In this document: positions 1 through 9,399 of the stretch, in pieces
Position numbering within the stretch: position 1 is the first letter of the stretch
Layout: the number at the start of each line of letters is the position of its first letter
From: Paracrocinitomix sp039939375
GTDB lineage: Bacteria > Bacteroidota > Bacteroidia > Flavobacteriales_D > Crocinitomicaceae
Reading direction: 5' to 3'
DNA: 64,000 nt
Assembly: GCA_039939375.1 (NCBI GenBank)
Contig: JBDVJO010000002.1
Location: forward strand, 310,001 to 374,000
Position numbers and translations under genes: made by a program
The notes under the pieces: generated by a model
Seen by the model: only the letters and a program-made list of their open reading frames with translations
Database searches by the model: none
What the model was told of the DNA's origin: nothing

Positions 1-41
1 GATAAATGTAACCACCTAACAATCTTGAATTATAATAGCAA

Positions 42-611
42 ATGAAAACCCTAGCTTTCATATTGCTCTTATTTAGCTCCATTTCTTTTGGGATGGATAC
101 CTTGTGTACGCACCCAAATTATCCACCAATTACATACAAAAAAGGAGAGTATCACTTTTATAAGTACACGGCTAAATATATTCCTGAAAGCATGTTGCAC
201 TCCTTTAAGATTTTGGCGACTTGTGGAGATGAGAAAATGGCTAGATTCATTGATAAAACTGAGCAAGAGGTAGTTAAGGATGGCATGCATCAAAGCGGCT
301 TCAGGATGCGTAAAGAGTTTTGCCTAGAAGGCTATTCTTCATTTGTTTTCTTCTTTCATAAAAGGGGAATCTATTATCCGTACGCCATGAAAACATACAT
401 TTTATTATGCTTTCATCAGTATTTGAAAAAGGAAAAAATTAGATGGCATTATAACAAGCGTCTTGCGCTAAATGAACGGAAAGAAGTCAATAAAGCATGG
501 AGAAAAAGATTGGATCACGTTTTTGAACCTATCTTTTTAGAAGAAGAACCAGCAGGTTTAAAAGACCCGGTCATGCTAGATCCTATAGAAGCTCAATTCT
601 ACACGTATTAA
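42..611 (+). CDS. Small secreted protein, DUF6794-like
   Basis: 189 residues. The first 17 form a signal peptide (MKTLAF, hydrophobic run, SFG), so the product is exported. Residues about 80-131 read GM..SGFRMRKEF, then a GIYYPYAMKT stretch and a YLKK end. This resembles the Bacteroidota family DUF6794, whose members carry a GTGMWIRNxWGLW...GIYHPDDMSSII...YL pattern; the match is from memory and approximate. The C-terminal third is rich in charged residues. The function of the family is unknown to me. The stop codon overlaps the convergent phosphoribosyltransferase stop by 4 nt. No TAnnTTTG promoter is visible in the 41 bases available upstream. Confidence 0.7.
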   Translation: MKTLAFILLLFSSISFGMDTLCTHPNYPPITYKKGEYHFYKYTAKYIPESMLHSFKILATCGDEKMARFIDKTEQEVVKDGMHQSGFRMRKEFCLEGYSSFVFFFHKRGIYYPYAMKTYILLCFHQYLKKEKIRWHYNKRLALNERKEVNKAWRKRLDHVFEPIFLEEEPAGLKDPVMLDPIEAQFYTY

Positions 612-1108
612 GCTAAATAAGCAATTTCTTCTTTTCCAAATTCAACCAGAATGTTGTCTTGCAGAGTTGTAGATATATTGACACCTACAAAATCAGCTCT
701 TACCGGAAATCTGCGGTGTGTTCTATTGACCAATGTAGCAACTTTCAAAGCTTTTAAATTAATACCAAGCAATTCTCTTACCGCATAAATAAGTGTTCTG
801 CCAGAGTTGATGACATCATCTACTACAATCACCGGAGCTTTTTCCAATTTTGAGTTTTCAATTGAGAATGAAATAGCTTCTGAGAGTGGATTTTCTTTGT
901 TCACTTCAATTTTAAATAACACTATTTCTTGATTTGAATTAGCTTTTAATTGGGCCACAAGCCGTTCGGCAAAAACAAAACCGTTTCCGGCAATTCCACC
1001 AATATAAATGGTAGATTCTTCAAAGGTATTTTCAAGTATTTCAAAAGCTATGCGTTCAGTTTTTTGAATGATTTGTGCTTGATTTAATACAATTGATTTT
1101 GCTTCCAT
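608..1108 (-). CDS. PyrR-like phosphoribosyltransferase
   Basis: 166 residues. A type I phosphoribosyltransferase: the PRPP-binding loop VIVVDDVINSGRT lies at residues 94-106. The following segment (LVNRTHRRFPVRADFVG, residues about 126-142) matches the PyrR family, where the equivalent reads LVDRGHRELPIRADYVG. PyrR proteins are uracil phosphoribosyltransferases and, in Firmicutes, regulators of pyr mRNA. Regulation here is not shown by the sequence. The gene is divergent from carB, a pyrimidine and arginine precursor gene, which fits a role in pyrimidine metabolism. A TATCTTTG -7 box ends 4 nt before the ATG, so the mRNA is probably leaderless. It could be a broader 'phosphoribosyltransferase family' member rather than true PyrR. 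Confidence 0.8.
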   Translation of the reverse strand: MEAKSIVLNQAQIIQKTERIAFEILENTFEESTIYIGGIAGNGFVFAERLVAQLKANSNQEIVLFKIEVNKENPLSEAISFSIENSKLEKAPVIVVDDVINSGRTLIYAVRELLGINLKALKVATLVNRTHRRFPVRADFVGVNISTTLQDNILVEFGKEEIAYLA

Positions 1109-1112
1109 GGTT

Positions 1113-1120
1113 CAAAGATA
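1113..1120 (-). promoter_or_regulatory. Promoter -7 element TATCTTTG, phosphoribosyltransferase gene
   Basis: On the minus strand the sequence is TATCTTTG-AACC-ATG. It matches the Bacteroidota -7 consensus TAnnTTTG exactly and sits 4 nt before the start codon, so transcription should start at or next to the A of ATG (leaderless). No convincing -33 TTG was found at a standard distance. Confidence 0.6.
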
Positions 1121-1261
1121 AACAAAACTCTTTTTTAATTAAATCTAAATATCAATCGAGAACTGCTTGAGGTAAAGTGAATTGCTCAAAATAGGAATGC
1201 CAACTTAAAATAATGTGAATAACATTCATATTTTGTTAACCAATCTCCAAAATATTCTGTC

Positions 1262-1269
1262 TAAATTTG
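1262..1269 (+). promoter_or_regulatory. Promoter -7 element TAAATTTG, carB
   Basis: TAAATTTGC matches TAnnTTTG and predicts a transcript start near 1275, about 25 nt before the ATG at 1302. It lies downstream of an in-frame GTG at 1215, which therefore cannot be the start on this transcript. The nearest TTG (1233-1235) is 26 nt upstream, too far for a usual -33 box. Confidence 0.6.
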
Positions 1270-1301
1270 CAGGCAATTTAATTGCAAAAAAAATCCCCCC
1301 T

Positions 1302-4115
1302 ATGCCAAGAGATAATAGCATAAAATCCATCCTTATAATCGGAAGTGGACCGATAGTTATTGGACAAGCTTGTGAGTTTGATTATTCAGGTTCTCAAGCT
1401 TCAAAATCTTTAAGAGAAGAAGGTATTGAAGTAACCTTGATCAATAGCAATCCGGCAACTATCATGACAGATCCAGTAATGGCGGATAATGTGTATTTAA
1501 AGCCATTGACTCCTGCCTCAATTGAGGAGATTCTGAAAAAGCATAAAATTGATGCCGTTCTACCAACCATGGGAGGACAAACAGCATTAAACTTATGCAT
1601 CAAGTGTGATGAAATGGGATTGTGGGAAGAACATGGAGTGAAAATCATTGGGGTTGATATTGATGCCATAGAAATTACAGAGAATAGAGAGGAATTCAGA
1701 TTATTGATGGAGAACATTGGAATTCCAATGGCACCTCAAGCAGCTGCTAAATCTTTCTTAGAAGGAAAGGAAATTGCACAGAAATTTGGATTCCCATTGT
1801 GTGTGAGAGCTTCATTTACTTTAGGTGGTGCAGGAGCGGCAATTGTTTATGACGAAGAGGATTTTGATAAATTATTGACGAGAGGATTACATATTTCGCC
1901 TATTCATGAGGTGATGATTGATAAAGCCGTAATGGGCTGGAAAGAATATGAGTTAGAGTTATTGAGAGATGCAAATGATAACGTGGTAATCATTTGTTCA
2001 ATTGAAAACTTTGACCCAATGGGTGTACATACAGGTGATTCTATTACCGTAGCACCTGCAATGACCTTATCTGATACCACATTCCAGAAAATGAGGGATA
2101 TGGCGATCAAGATGATGCGAGAAATCGGAAATTTTGCGGGTGGATGTAATGTTCAGTTCGCTGTTTCTGATGATGCCAATGAAGATATCATTGCTATTGA
2201 GATTAACCCAAGGGTATCTAGATCTTCAGCGTTGGCTTCTAAAGCAACGGGTTATCCAATTGCGAAGATTGCCGCTAAACTGGCTATCGGATATCACTTA
2301 GATGAGTTAAAAAATCAGATTACTAAAACTACTTCAGCACTTTTTGAGCCAACGTTGGATTACGTAATCGTGAAGATTCCACGTTGGAACTTCTCTAAAT
2401 TTGAAGGAGCTGATCCGCACTTAGGATTACAGATGAAATCAGTAGGTGAGGTGATGGGAATTGGAAGATGCTTTCAAGAAGCTTTACAAAAAGCTTGTCA
2501 ATCACTTGAAATTGGTAGAAATGGATTAGGAGCAGATGGACGTGAATTAACGGATCAAGACAAAATCCTTTACAGTTTAGAAAAACCCTCTGGCGATCGT
2601 TTATTCCACATTTATGACGCCATGAAATTGGGGATTCCTTTCAAGAAGATTCAAGAAAAAACTAGAATCGATCCGTGGTTCTTGCGTCAAATTGATGAGT
2701 TAATTAAGTTGGAGAAGGTAATTGAAAAACATACAGTTGCTGATATTCCAAAAGAATTACTCTTTGATGCTAAACAAAAAGGATACGCAGATAGACAAAT
2801 TGCCCACTTATTGAAATGTTTAGAATCTGAAGTGTATTCTAAACGTGAAGAAATGGGAATCAACAGAGTATATAAATTGGTAGACACTTGTGCGGCTGAG
2901 TTTGAAGCGCAAACGCCTTATTATTACTCTACGTTTGAAGAAGAAAACGAATCTATCGTTACAGATAAGAAGAAAATTGTAGTGCTTGGTTCAGGTCCAA
3001 ACAGAATTGGTCAAGGAATTGAGTTCGATTATTCTTGTGTCCATGGGGTGCTAGCTGCTAAAGAAATGGGCTATGAAACTATCATGATTAACTGTAACCC
3101 TGAAACGGTTTCTACTGATTTTGATACGGCTGATAAATTGTATTTTGAACCCGTTTTTTGGGAACATATTTATGACATCATTAAGCATGAAAAACCTGAA
3201 GGTGTCATTGTTCAGTTAGGTGGACAAACCGCATTGAAATTGGCTGAGAAGTTAGAAAGATACGGTATCAAAATTATGGGGACTTCTTTCAATGCACTTG
3301 ATTTAGCTGAAGATAGAGGTCGTTTTTCAACCATGTTGAAGAAGTTGAACATCCCTTATCCGAAATTCGGTGTAGTAGAATCTGCAGAACAAGCCTTAGA
3401 ATTGGCTGCTGATCTTGGATACCCATTATTGGTAAGACCATCTTATGTATTAGGAGGTCAAAAAATGAAGATTGTTATCAATGATGAAGATTTAGAGCAT
3501 CATGTAGTTGATATTTTAAATGAATTACCAGACAATCAAATTCTTTTGGATCATTTTTTAGGTGGTGCAATTGAAGCAGAAGCGGATGCTATTTGTGATG
3601 GTGAAAACGTATACATCATTGGAGTAATGCAACATATTGAGCCTGCCGGAATTCATTCAGGAGACTCTTACGCGGTGCTTCCTCCATACAATTTGGGAGA
3701 TTTAGTAATGGCTCAAATTGATGATATCACCAGAAAAATTGCGGTGGCCTTAGAAACAGTTGGATTGATCAATATTCAATTTGCCATTAAAGATGATAAG
3801 GTTTACGTGATTGAGGCAAATCCAAGAGCTTCTAGAACTGTTCCGTTCATTGCAAAAGCTTACCAAGAGCCTTATGTGAATTACGCGGCAAAAGTTATGA
3901 TGGGAGCCAAGGTGACAGATTTTGATTTCAAACCCGTTCAAGAAGGATACGCAATTAAAGTACCTGTTTTCTCTTTTGATAAATTCCCGAATGTGAATAA
4001 GGAATTAGGACCTGAAATGAAATCTACAGGAGAAGCGATTGAATTTATCGACAATCTGAAAGATCCTTTGTTCCAGAAAATTTATAGCGAGCGAAATCTT
4101 TACTTGAGTAAATAA
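1302..4115 (+). CDS. carB: Carbamoyl-phosphate synthase large subunit, short form
   Basis: 937 residues from the ATG at 1302 (MPRDNSIKSI). The protein has two tandem ATP-grasp halves. The first opens with SILIIGSGPIVIGQACEFDY and the second with VVLGSGPNRIGQGIEFDYSC. It makes carbamoyl phosphate from bicarbonate, ammonia channelled from the small subunit CarA, and two ATP, for pyrimidine and arginine synthesis. E. coli CarB has about 1073 residues. This one stops just after the second synthetase half (LGPEMKSTGEA... then about 25 residues), so the C-terminal MGS-like allosteric domain that binds UMP and ornithine is absent. From memory, short CarB proteins are usual in Flavobacteriia. The longer reading frame from 1215 was rejected because the extra 29 residues are not family-like and a -7 element lies inside them. 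The DUF4834 gene overlaps its stop codon (TAATG). Confidence 0.97.
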   Translation: MPRDNSIKSILIIGSGPIVIGQACEFDYSGSQASKSLREEGIEVTLINSNPATIMTDPVMADNVYLKPLTPASIEEILKKHKIDAVLPTMGGQTALNLCIKCDEMGLWEEHGVKIIGVDIDAIEITENREEFRLLMENIGIPMAPQAAAKSFLEGKEIAQKFGFPLCVRASFTLGGAGAAIVYDEEDFDKLLTRGLHISPIHEVMIDKAVMGWKEYELELLRDANDNVVIICSIENFDPMGVHTGDSITVAPAMTLSDTTFQKMRDMAIKMMREIGNFAGGCNVQFAVSDDANEDIIAIEINPRVSRSSALASKATGYPIAKIAAKLAIGYHLDELKNQITKTTSALFEPTLDYVIVKIPRWNFSKFEGADPHLGLQMKSVGEVMGIGRCFQEALQKACQSLEIGRNGLGADGRELTDQDKILYSLEKPSGDRLFHIYDAMKLGIPFKKIQEKTRIDPWFLRQIDELIKLEKVIEKHTVADIPKELLFDAKQKGYADRQIAHLLKCLESEVYSKREEMGINRVYKLVDTCAAEFEAQTPYYYSTFEEENESIVTDKKKIVVLGSGPNRIGQGIEFDYSCVHGVLAAKEMGYETIMINCNPETVSTDFDTADKLYFEPVFWEHIYDIIKHEKPEGVIVQLGGQTALKLAEKLERYGIKIMGTSFNALDLAEDRGRFSTMLKKLNIPYPKFGVVESAEQALELAADLGYPLLVRPSYVLGGQKMKIVINDEDLEHHVVDILNELPDNQILLDHFLGGAIEAEADAICDGENVYIIGVMQHIEPAGIHSGDSYAVLPPYNLGDLVMAQIDDITRKIAVALETVGLINIQFAIKDDKVYVIEANPRASRTVPFIAKAYQEPYVNYAAKVMMGAKVTDFDFKPVQEGYAIKVPVFSFDKFPNVNKELGPEMKSTGEAIEFIDNLKDPLFQKIYSERNLYLSK

Positions 4116-4372
4116 TGATTTTACTGAGTGTTACCGGTCTTTTTAAAATGCTCCTAATTATTTTGGGAGTCATCTTTTTATTGAGAATTATTGGAAAACT
4201 AGCTCAGGCAAGAAGAAACGTGGCAGATCAAGATAGGATGTTGAGAGATGAGGCTGCTGCGCGAAAATTGAAAGAAGAATCCCGTAAAAACTTAGGTAAA
4301 ACAACCATTTCAAAAGTAGACGGTAGAATAAATGATACCGAGTTTACTGATTTTGAAGAAATCAAAGATTAA
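4115..4372 (+). CDS. DUF4834 small membrane protein
   Basis: 85 residues. One membrane segment (about residues 6-24, LFKMLLIILGVIFLLRIIG) is followed by a charged, probably cytoplasmic tail ending in DFEEIKD. The small size, the single N-terminal helix, the Lys/Arg/Glu-rich middle and the terminal (D/Y)FEEI motif fit the Bacteroidota family DUF4834, which from memory often lies beside YfhO-type genes, as here. Function unknown. Its ATG shares one base with the carB stop, so it is probably translated by coupling from the carB mRNA. Confidence 0.75.
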   Translation: MILLSVTGLFKMLLIILGVIFLLRIIGKLAQARRNVADQDRMLRDEAAARKLKEESRKNLGKTTISKVDGRINDTEFTDFEEIKD

Positions 4373-4536
4373 AGAAAATAGTTTTTACTTGTTAAAAAAG
4401 TCAAACGAACTGATTTTACAGGTTTAGATTGGCATTGCTATTTAAAAAAATGATATTTTTATCCTTTATCAGAACTTTTAGGGAGATATTCTCTTTGGCT
4501 TGAATAATCAAGCAGATTCTGAATAATAAATGACCT

Positions 4537-7500
4537 ATGGACAAATTGAAAGCGAGATTATTTAAAAAGTCAAATTTATGGCATTTAGGTGCTTTGGTGT
4601 TATTCGTTGTAATTGCAATGGCTTTTTTCTCACCAGCATTGAAAGGCTATAATGTCAATCAACCAGATGTTGTGAACTGGGTGGGGATGTCCCAAGAAGT
4701 AAAAGATTATAGAGCGACAGATGGCCAACCTGGCTGGACCAATTCAATGTTCTCAGGAATGCCGGCAACGCAAATTTCAATGTCCTATGAAGGAAGAGGA
4801 TTTATCAACTTCATGAAAGATGCATTTACCCTTTGGCTACCACGCCCCATCTGTTTCATGTTCCTCTACTTTATTTCGTTTTACATAATGGCAATAAGCT
4901 TTAGAATAAAGCCGCTGGCTGCAGTGGTCGGGGCTATTGCTTTTGGATTGTCTTCAAATCAAATCATCATCATAGAGGCAGGTCACTTAACTAAAGCTTT
5001 TGCAATTGGATTTGCACCTCTGGTAATCGCAGGAATGGTATTCGCGTATCGCTGGAAAAACTGGGTGCTAGGAGTTGGATTGTCTGCTCTTTTTATGACC
5101 ATGGAAATTTCAGCTAACCACGTTCAGATCACCTATTATATGGGCTTTGTTCTTCTAGCATTGGGGATTGTGGAAGTAATTCGATATGCCATGAAAAAGA
5201 AAAGTTTTGTGCATTTTGGAAAAGTCACGGCAGGAATTGTAATCGCTTATGGAGTTGCCTTCTTAGTTAATTACGGAAACTTATCAGGTACTACTGAGTA
5301 CGCAAAATATTCAACTAGGGGAGGTTCTAATCTAACTGAGAATGTAGATGGAACTTCAAATGATGATAATGTTACTTCAGGGCTAGACAGAGAATATATT
5401 ACTGATTGGAGTTACGGAACGGGAGAAACGTTTACGTTCATTGTGCCTAACTTTAAAGGAGGTCCAACGCAAGCTATTGCTCAAAATGAAGACAGTAAGG
5501 AGTTGTTGAAAGATACACCGGCACAATACAAACCATTTGTCCAAGGTAATAATCAGTATTTCGGAGATCAACCATTTACTTCAGGACCAGTATATATTGG
5601 AATTATTGTCATCTTTTTAGCCTTTTTAGCCTTGGTTTATTCCAAAGAAAAAGCGAGATGGGGCTTGTTGGCTGCAGCTTTTATTACCGTCTTGTTGAGT
5701 TGGGGTAAAAACTTCATGGGCTTAACAGATTTTTTTATCGACAATATTCCAGGTTACAATAAGTTTAGAGCGGTTACTATTATTCTAGCGGTTGCACAAT
5801 TATGTGTTCCATTGCTAGGTGTGATGTTCTTGAACAGACTTTTTAAAGCTAGAAAAGCCATTGCCGAAAATATGATGGGATTCTTTGTTGTAACAGGATT
5901 CTTTACCGTTATTCTTATTGGCTTCGCTGGTGCTCCAGAATTATTTAATACGTTTTTAAGTGAGGCTGAAGTAAACAATTTGGATTCAATTTTAGATCCG
6001 GCAGCATTTGATCAATATAGTGAGGCTTATGATGAATTAGTAGCCGTTAGAATTTCAGTTTTCAGAGCGGACGTATTAAGGTCACTTGCTTTCTTGATAT
6101 TGACGGCCGCAGTGATTTTTGTTTACTTAAAAACAGAAGTACATAAATTTATAATTGCGCCAATTTTGGTGGTTTTAGTATTAGCGGATATGGGCTTAGT
6201 TGTTAAGCGATACTTGGCAAACGAAAAAAGTGGTAAAAATTATGAGCAATGGACAGAAACTTGGAAACAAGAAGTTCCGTTTACGGCGTCAAATATAGAT
6301 CTTCAAATATACAATAATGAGGTGTTAGCTAATCCGCAAATACAAGTGGCAGTTGATAGTGCATTCAAAGCAAATGCAGATGCCTTTAAGGATATGGAAC
6401 CTGGAGAGAAGAAAAGAAGACAAGATTGGCTCAAGTTTAGAGTTTTAAATAGAATGACGAATTACAGGGTATTTGATACAAATAATGCGTTCAATTCCTC
6501 AAAAACTTCTTATTTCCATAAATCAATTGGTGGTTATCATGGAGCTAAATTGAGCAGATATCAAGAATTGATTGAATTCCAGATTTCAAGAATGAATGCT
6601 TCAGTGGTAAATATGTTAAATACGAAGTATCAAATCAACTATTTTAGAGATCAGGCTGGAAATACGCAAAGTTCATTGTCTCTTAATCCAGATGCAATGG
6701 GGAACGCTTGGTTCGCTAAAGATCTTGAGTATGTTGCTTCAAATGACGAAGAAATTAAATCAATGACATCACAAGCTGCAGTTGAACTACAATTGCAATC
6801 TCCTGAATATAGAATATTCGTTAATGGTGCACCAGCAGTAGATCAGATGAAAGTTGGTCAATTGGATCAAGTTCGATTTATCGGACCAGTTTACTTACCG
6901 GATGGTAACGTAATCGTAGATACTGTTGATCAACAATTGCCAATTGGTCAATTGGGTGGTCAAGAATTAGCTCTAATTCAAGGTGAGCAACCTGGAACAT
7001 GGAGCTGGGCCTATTCATCAATGATTGATACTTCGTTCAAAAAAGTGTTAACCATTTCAGAATCGGCAAACATAGGTTGGGATCCAAGAACAACTACTTT
7101 AGTGTCTGAAGAGTATAAATCATCACTTTCAAAAGAATCTTATACGGGTCATGGAGAGATAACTATGACAGCTTATCATCCAGATAAAATGACTTATAAA
7201 TCGTCTTCTTCAGATACGCAATTGGCTGTATTCTCTGAGGTTTATTTCCCAGTGGGATGGTCTGCAAAAGTAAACGGACAAGATGCTGAAATTATCAGAG
7301 TGAACTATTTATTGAGAGCGATTGAATTACCAGCAGGTGAGAATACGATTGAAATGACTTATGTAAATGAATCATTCGGAAAGTCTACAACATACGCTTA
7401 TATTGGAACGAGTGTGATCATCTTATTGTTGATAGGAGGAGTGTTTTTTGAAATCAAGCGAAAAGATGATGATGGGGATGAAGAAGTAGAAGAAGATGAG

Positions 7501-7539
7501 GACGTGATTCCAGAAAACGTTGAGATTTCTGATTTATAA
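4537..7539 (+). CDS. YfhO family membrane protein, probable GT-C-type enzyme
   Basis: 1000 residues. The N-terminal half (to about residue 560) holds roughly 12 membrane helices. The PDVVNWVGMSQE...W.NSMFSGMPATQ region after helix 1 is typical of Bacteroidota YfhO proteins. The C-terminal half is a large extracytoplasmic region ending in a beta-rich domain (about 880-950), one more helix (963-980) and an acidic tail. YfhO (PF09586) resembles GT-C glycosyltransferases that use lipid-linked sugars; the Bacillus protein is needed for lipoteichoic acid glycosylation. The substrate here is unknown. The GT2 gene follows after 8 nt and is probably co-transcribed. The 164-nt gap upstream shows no good -7 element; carB read-through is possible. 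Confidence 0.88.
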   Translation: MDKLKARLFKKSNLWHLGALVLFVVIAMAFFSPALKGYNVNQPDVVNWVGMSQEVKDYRATDGQPGWTNSMFSGMPATQISMSYEGRGFINFMKDAFTLWLPRPICFMFLYFISFYIMAISFRIKPLAAVVGAIAFGLSSNQIIIIEAGHLTKAFAIGFAPLVIAGMVFAYRWKNWVLGVGLSALFMTMEISANHVQITYYMGFVLLALGIVEVIRYAMKKKSFVHFGKVTAGIVIAYGVAFLVNYGNLSGTTEYAKYSTRGGSNLTENVDGTSNDDNVTSGLDREYITDWSYGTGETFTFIVPNFKGGPTQAIAQNEDSKELLKDTPAQYKPFVQGNNQYFGDQPFTSGPVYIGIIVIFLAFLALVYSKEKARWGLLAAAFITVLLSWGKNFMGLTDFFIDNIPGYNKFRAVTIILAVAQLCVPLLGVMFLNRLFKARKAIAENMMGFFVVTGFFTVILIGFAGAPELFNTFLSEAEVNNLDSILDPAAFDQYSEAYDELVAVRISVFRADVLRSLAFLILTAAVIFVYLKTEVHKFIIAPILVVLVLADMGLVVKRYLANEKSGKNYEQWTETWKQEVPFTASNIDLQIYNNEVLANPQIQVAVDSAFKANADAFKDMEPGEKKRRQDWLKFRVLNRMTNYRVFDTNNAFNSSKTSYFHKSIGGYHGAKLSRYQELIEFQISRMNASVVNMLNTKYQINYFRDQAGNTQSSLSLNPDAMGNAWFAKDLEYVASNDEEIKSMTSQAAVELQLQSPEYRIFVNGAPAVDQMKVGQLDQVRFIGPVYLPDGNVIVDTVDQQLPIGQLGGQELALIQGEQPGTWSWAYSSMIDTSFKKVLTISESANIGWDPRTTTLVSEEYKSSLSKESYTGHGEITMTAYHPDKMTYKSSSSDTQLAVFSEVYFPVGWSAKVNGQDAEIIRVNYLLRAIELPAGENTIEMTYVNESFGKSTTYAYIGTSVIILLLIGGVFFEIKRKDDDGDEEVEEDEDVIPENVEISDL

Positions 7540-7547
7540 AAGAACAG

Positions 7548-8462
7548 ATGATAACAGCTACAATTAGTACATACAATAGGGAGAAATATCTTCCTCAGGT
7601 ACTGGATTCGCTGAAACGTCAAACTTTAAACAAAGATCTTTTTGAGATTGTATTGGTCAACAATAATTCTCCAGGTAATACCGAAGAAATCGCAAGAGAC
7701 TTTATGGCATCCAACCCTGAATTAAAAGTTTCTTATCATTTAGAAACCAATCAGGGTTTGTCATACGGAAGAAATCGCGGCATCAAAGAGGCGAGTGGAA
7801 AGTACATCACCTTCATAGATGATGATGCATTTCTCGCTGACAATTATCTTGAAAAAATTTATAATTATTTTGAACAAGATGCGACTGTAGCTGCTATTGG
7901 AAGTAAGATACTCTTGCATTATGAGGATGTCATTCCATCATGGGAGAACAAGTATTTAAACTCTCTCTTGGGCTGGTATGATCCGTCAGATGAGCCTTAT
8001 GATTATAAAGGGACAGATAAAGATTATCCAAGAGGTTCAAACATGTCTTTTAGAATGTCTGTATTTGAAACAGCTGGAGACTTCAATGTTGAATTGGGCA
8101 GAAAAGGGAATAATCTTGCGGGTAGTGAGGAAAAAGATATTTTTCAACGCATCTATCGCATACAAAATATGAAGGTGATTTTTGTTCCGGATGCATTAGT
8201 TTATCATTGTGTTCCAAATGAAAGAACAACCGCCGAGTTTATTAAAAGACAGGCTTTGGGCAACGGAAGAAGTGAACGCATAAGAGCTCAGAATGAGGGC
8301 TTCATATCCTTATTGAAACGCTGGGTTAAAGAGAAAATTATGTGGTTCGGAAGCCTTGTTTTATGGTGGGTATACCTATTCAAAGGTCAAACTGCAAAAG
8401 GCAACATGATTATTCGTTTCCGTTGGTGGGTGACTTTAGGTTTTGTTTTTAAACGGCAATAA
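7548..8462 (+). CDS. Glycosyltransferase family 2
   Basis: 304 residues. A GT-A nucleotide-sugar glycosyltransferase: the N-terminus ITATISTYNREKYLPQVLDS is the classic GT2 opening, NQGLSYGRNRGI lies at about 69-80, and the metal-binding DDD is at 91-93 in YITFIDDDAF. The ED-like acceptor base region is near SEEKDIFQRI (about 195). A hydrophobic stretch (about 275-290, MWFGSLVLWWVYLF) suggests membrane association at the inner face. The gene lies 8 nt downstream of the YfhO gene, and its 3' end overlaps the convergent pyruvyl transferase gene by 14 nt. A role in building the surface glycan of this region is inferred; donor and acceptor are unknown. Confidence 0.92.
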   Translation: MITATISTYNREKYLPQVLDSLKRQTLNKDLFEIVLVNNNSPGNTEEIARDFMASNPELKVSYHLETNQGLSYGRNRGIKEASGKYITFIDDDAFLADNYLEKIYNYFEQDATVAAIGSKILLHYEDVIPSWENKYLNSLLGWYDPSDEPYDYKGTDKDYPRGSNMSFRMSVFETAGDFNVELGRKGNNLAGSEEKDIFQRIYRIQNMKVIFVPDALVYHCVPNERTTAEFIKRQALGNGRSERIRAQNEGFISLLKRWVKEKIMWFGSLVLWWVYLFKGQTAKGNMIIRFRWWVTLGFVFKRQ

Positions 8463-9399
8463 AATCCTTCACCTTCGCTCTGATTTTATCAGCAATAGGT
8501 GAAATATCCACCGGATTAGCAGGAGGATTTTCCCAATCAATATCTAAAACTTGTGGTTTAGAAGACAACTTATGCAATCCCATTGTTCTCGCGAATAAGT
8601 TAAACGTATTCTTTTTACTGTAAACAAAATCATCATCTGTCAGTGTACGCATATTACCAACTAATCCTTCAAATCGATTACTTAAATTCACCGAATTATA
8701 GCCCGCATTCACAAAGATTACTGGCGTTCCTAGAGCCAAGCAGGGTAATGCAACATGGATTCTTGAAGTAAAAACCAATTTAGCTTTTGAGTAAGCCTTG
8801 ATAATATCTTCAGCATCTTTTACACGTTCTTCATGTGTTCGGTTTCTAGTAGGTCTTCTATGTGTAATGTACTTTATGTCTTTTTGATATTTTTCAGGAA
8901 CCAATTTGTCCGCAGTATATTTACCATAGCTATAGGGCCAAAGGTTGAACAAAGGGTCGGCCATGATAATATCATTGTTTCTTTCGGTCTCTTTATTCTG
9001 AAAAGTAAGCGTAGCACATCCTGAAAAATAAGCGTCAACACCTTTAGATTTCAACAAGTTGGTTGTGTGCATGTCACGGCAACCAATTGGTTCGTGCTGT
9101 TTGTAATAAGCAATACATTCAGGAGTAGTCATTTTTTCAACAGCTCCATGCTCATGTGATATATGAAAAGAAATAAACAAAGGCTTAATGTCGGGAGAAG
9201 GAGGCCACTGTTCAGGTTTCTCCATGTACCATCCGTTTAATACAAATTTATGCTGTTCTCCATCTGGCGATTTCCAATTGAACAACTTTTCGCGATCAAC
9301 TTCAAAATCCACATGTGGTAACATGCCTTTAACAGCCAGACTTTGAATTTCATCACCTACGTTCAATGTGGTGTACGATACTACTCCTAATTTACTCAT
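8449..9399 (-). CDS. Polysaccharide pyruvyl transferase family protein
   Basis: 316 residues, matching the polysaccharide pyruvyl transferase family (PF04230): an N-terminal NVGDEIQSLAVKG segment, EPIGCRDMHTTNLLKSKGV (about 120-140), and a C-terminal AKLVFTSRIHVALPCLALGTPVIFV block containing the conserved S-R-x-H. Members add ketal pyruvate from PEP to sugars of capsules, exopolysaccharides or secondary cell-wall polymers, which makes the glycan acidic. Some members have diverged to other transferase roles. The start codon lies 8 nt inside the end of the upstream capsule-type transferase gene, so the two form a minus-strand operon. Confidence 0.85.
   Translation of the reverse strand: MSKLGVVSYTTLNVGDEIQSLAVKGMLPHVDFEVDREKLFNWKSPDGEQHKFVLNGWYMEKPEQWPPSPDIKPLFISFHISHEHGAVEKMTTPECIAYYKQHEPIGCRDMHTTNLLKSKGVDAYFSGCATLTFQNKETERNNDIIMADPLFNLWPYSYGKYTADKLVPEKYQKDIKYITHRRPTRNRTHEERVKDAEDIIKAYSKAKLVFTSRIHVALPCLALGTPVIFVNAGYNSVNLSNRFEGLVGNMRTLTDDDFVYSKKNTFNLFARTMGLHKLSSKPQVLDIDWENPPANPVDISPIADKIRAKVKDFIAV

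Noticed and set aside
1233..1235. TTG as -33 box for carB (and similar TTGs at other promoters)
   Set aside because: The distance to the -7 box (26 nt here) is longer than the usual spacing; only -7 boxes were annotated.
1215..1301. Upstream in-frame extension of carB (29 residues, GTG start)
   Set aside because: A TAAATTTG -7 element at 1262-1269 lies inside it, the residues are unlike any CarB, and MPRDNSIKSI at 1302 is a typical start.
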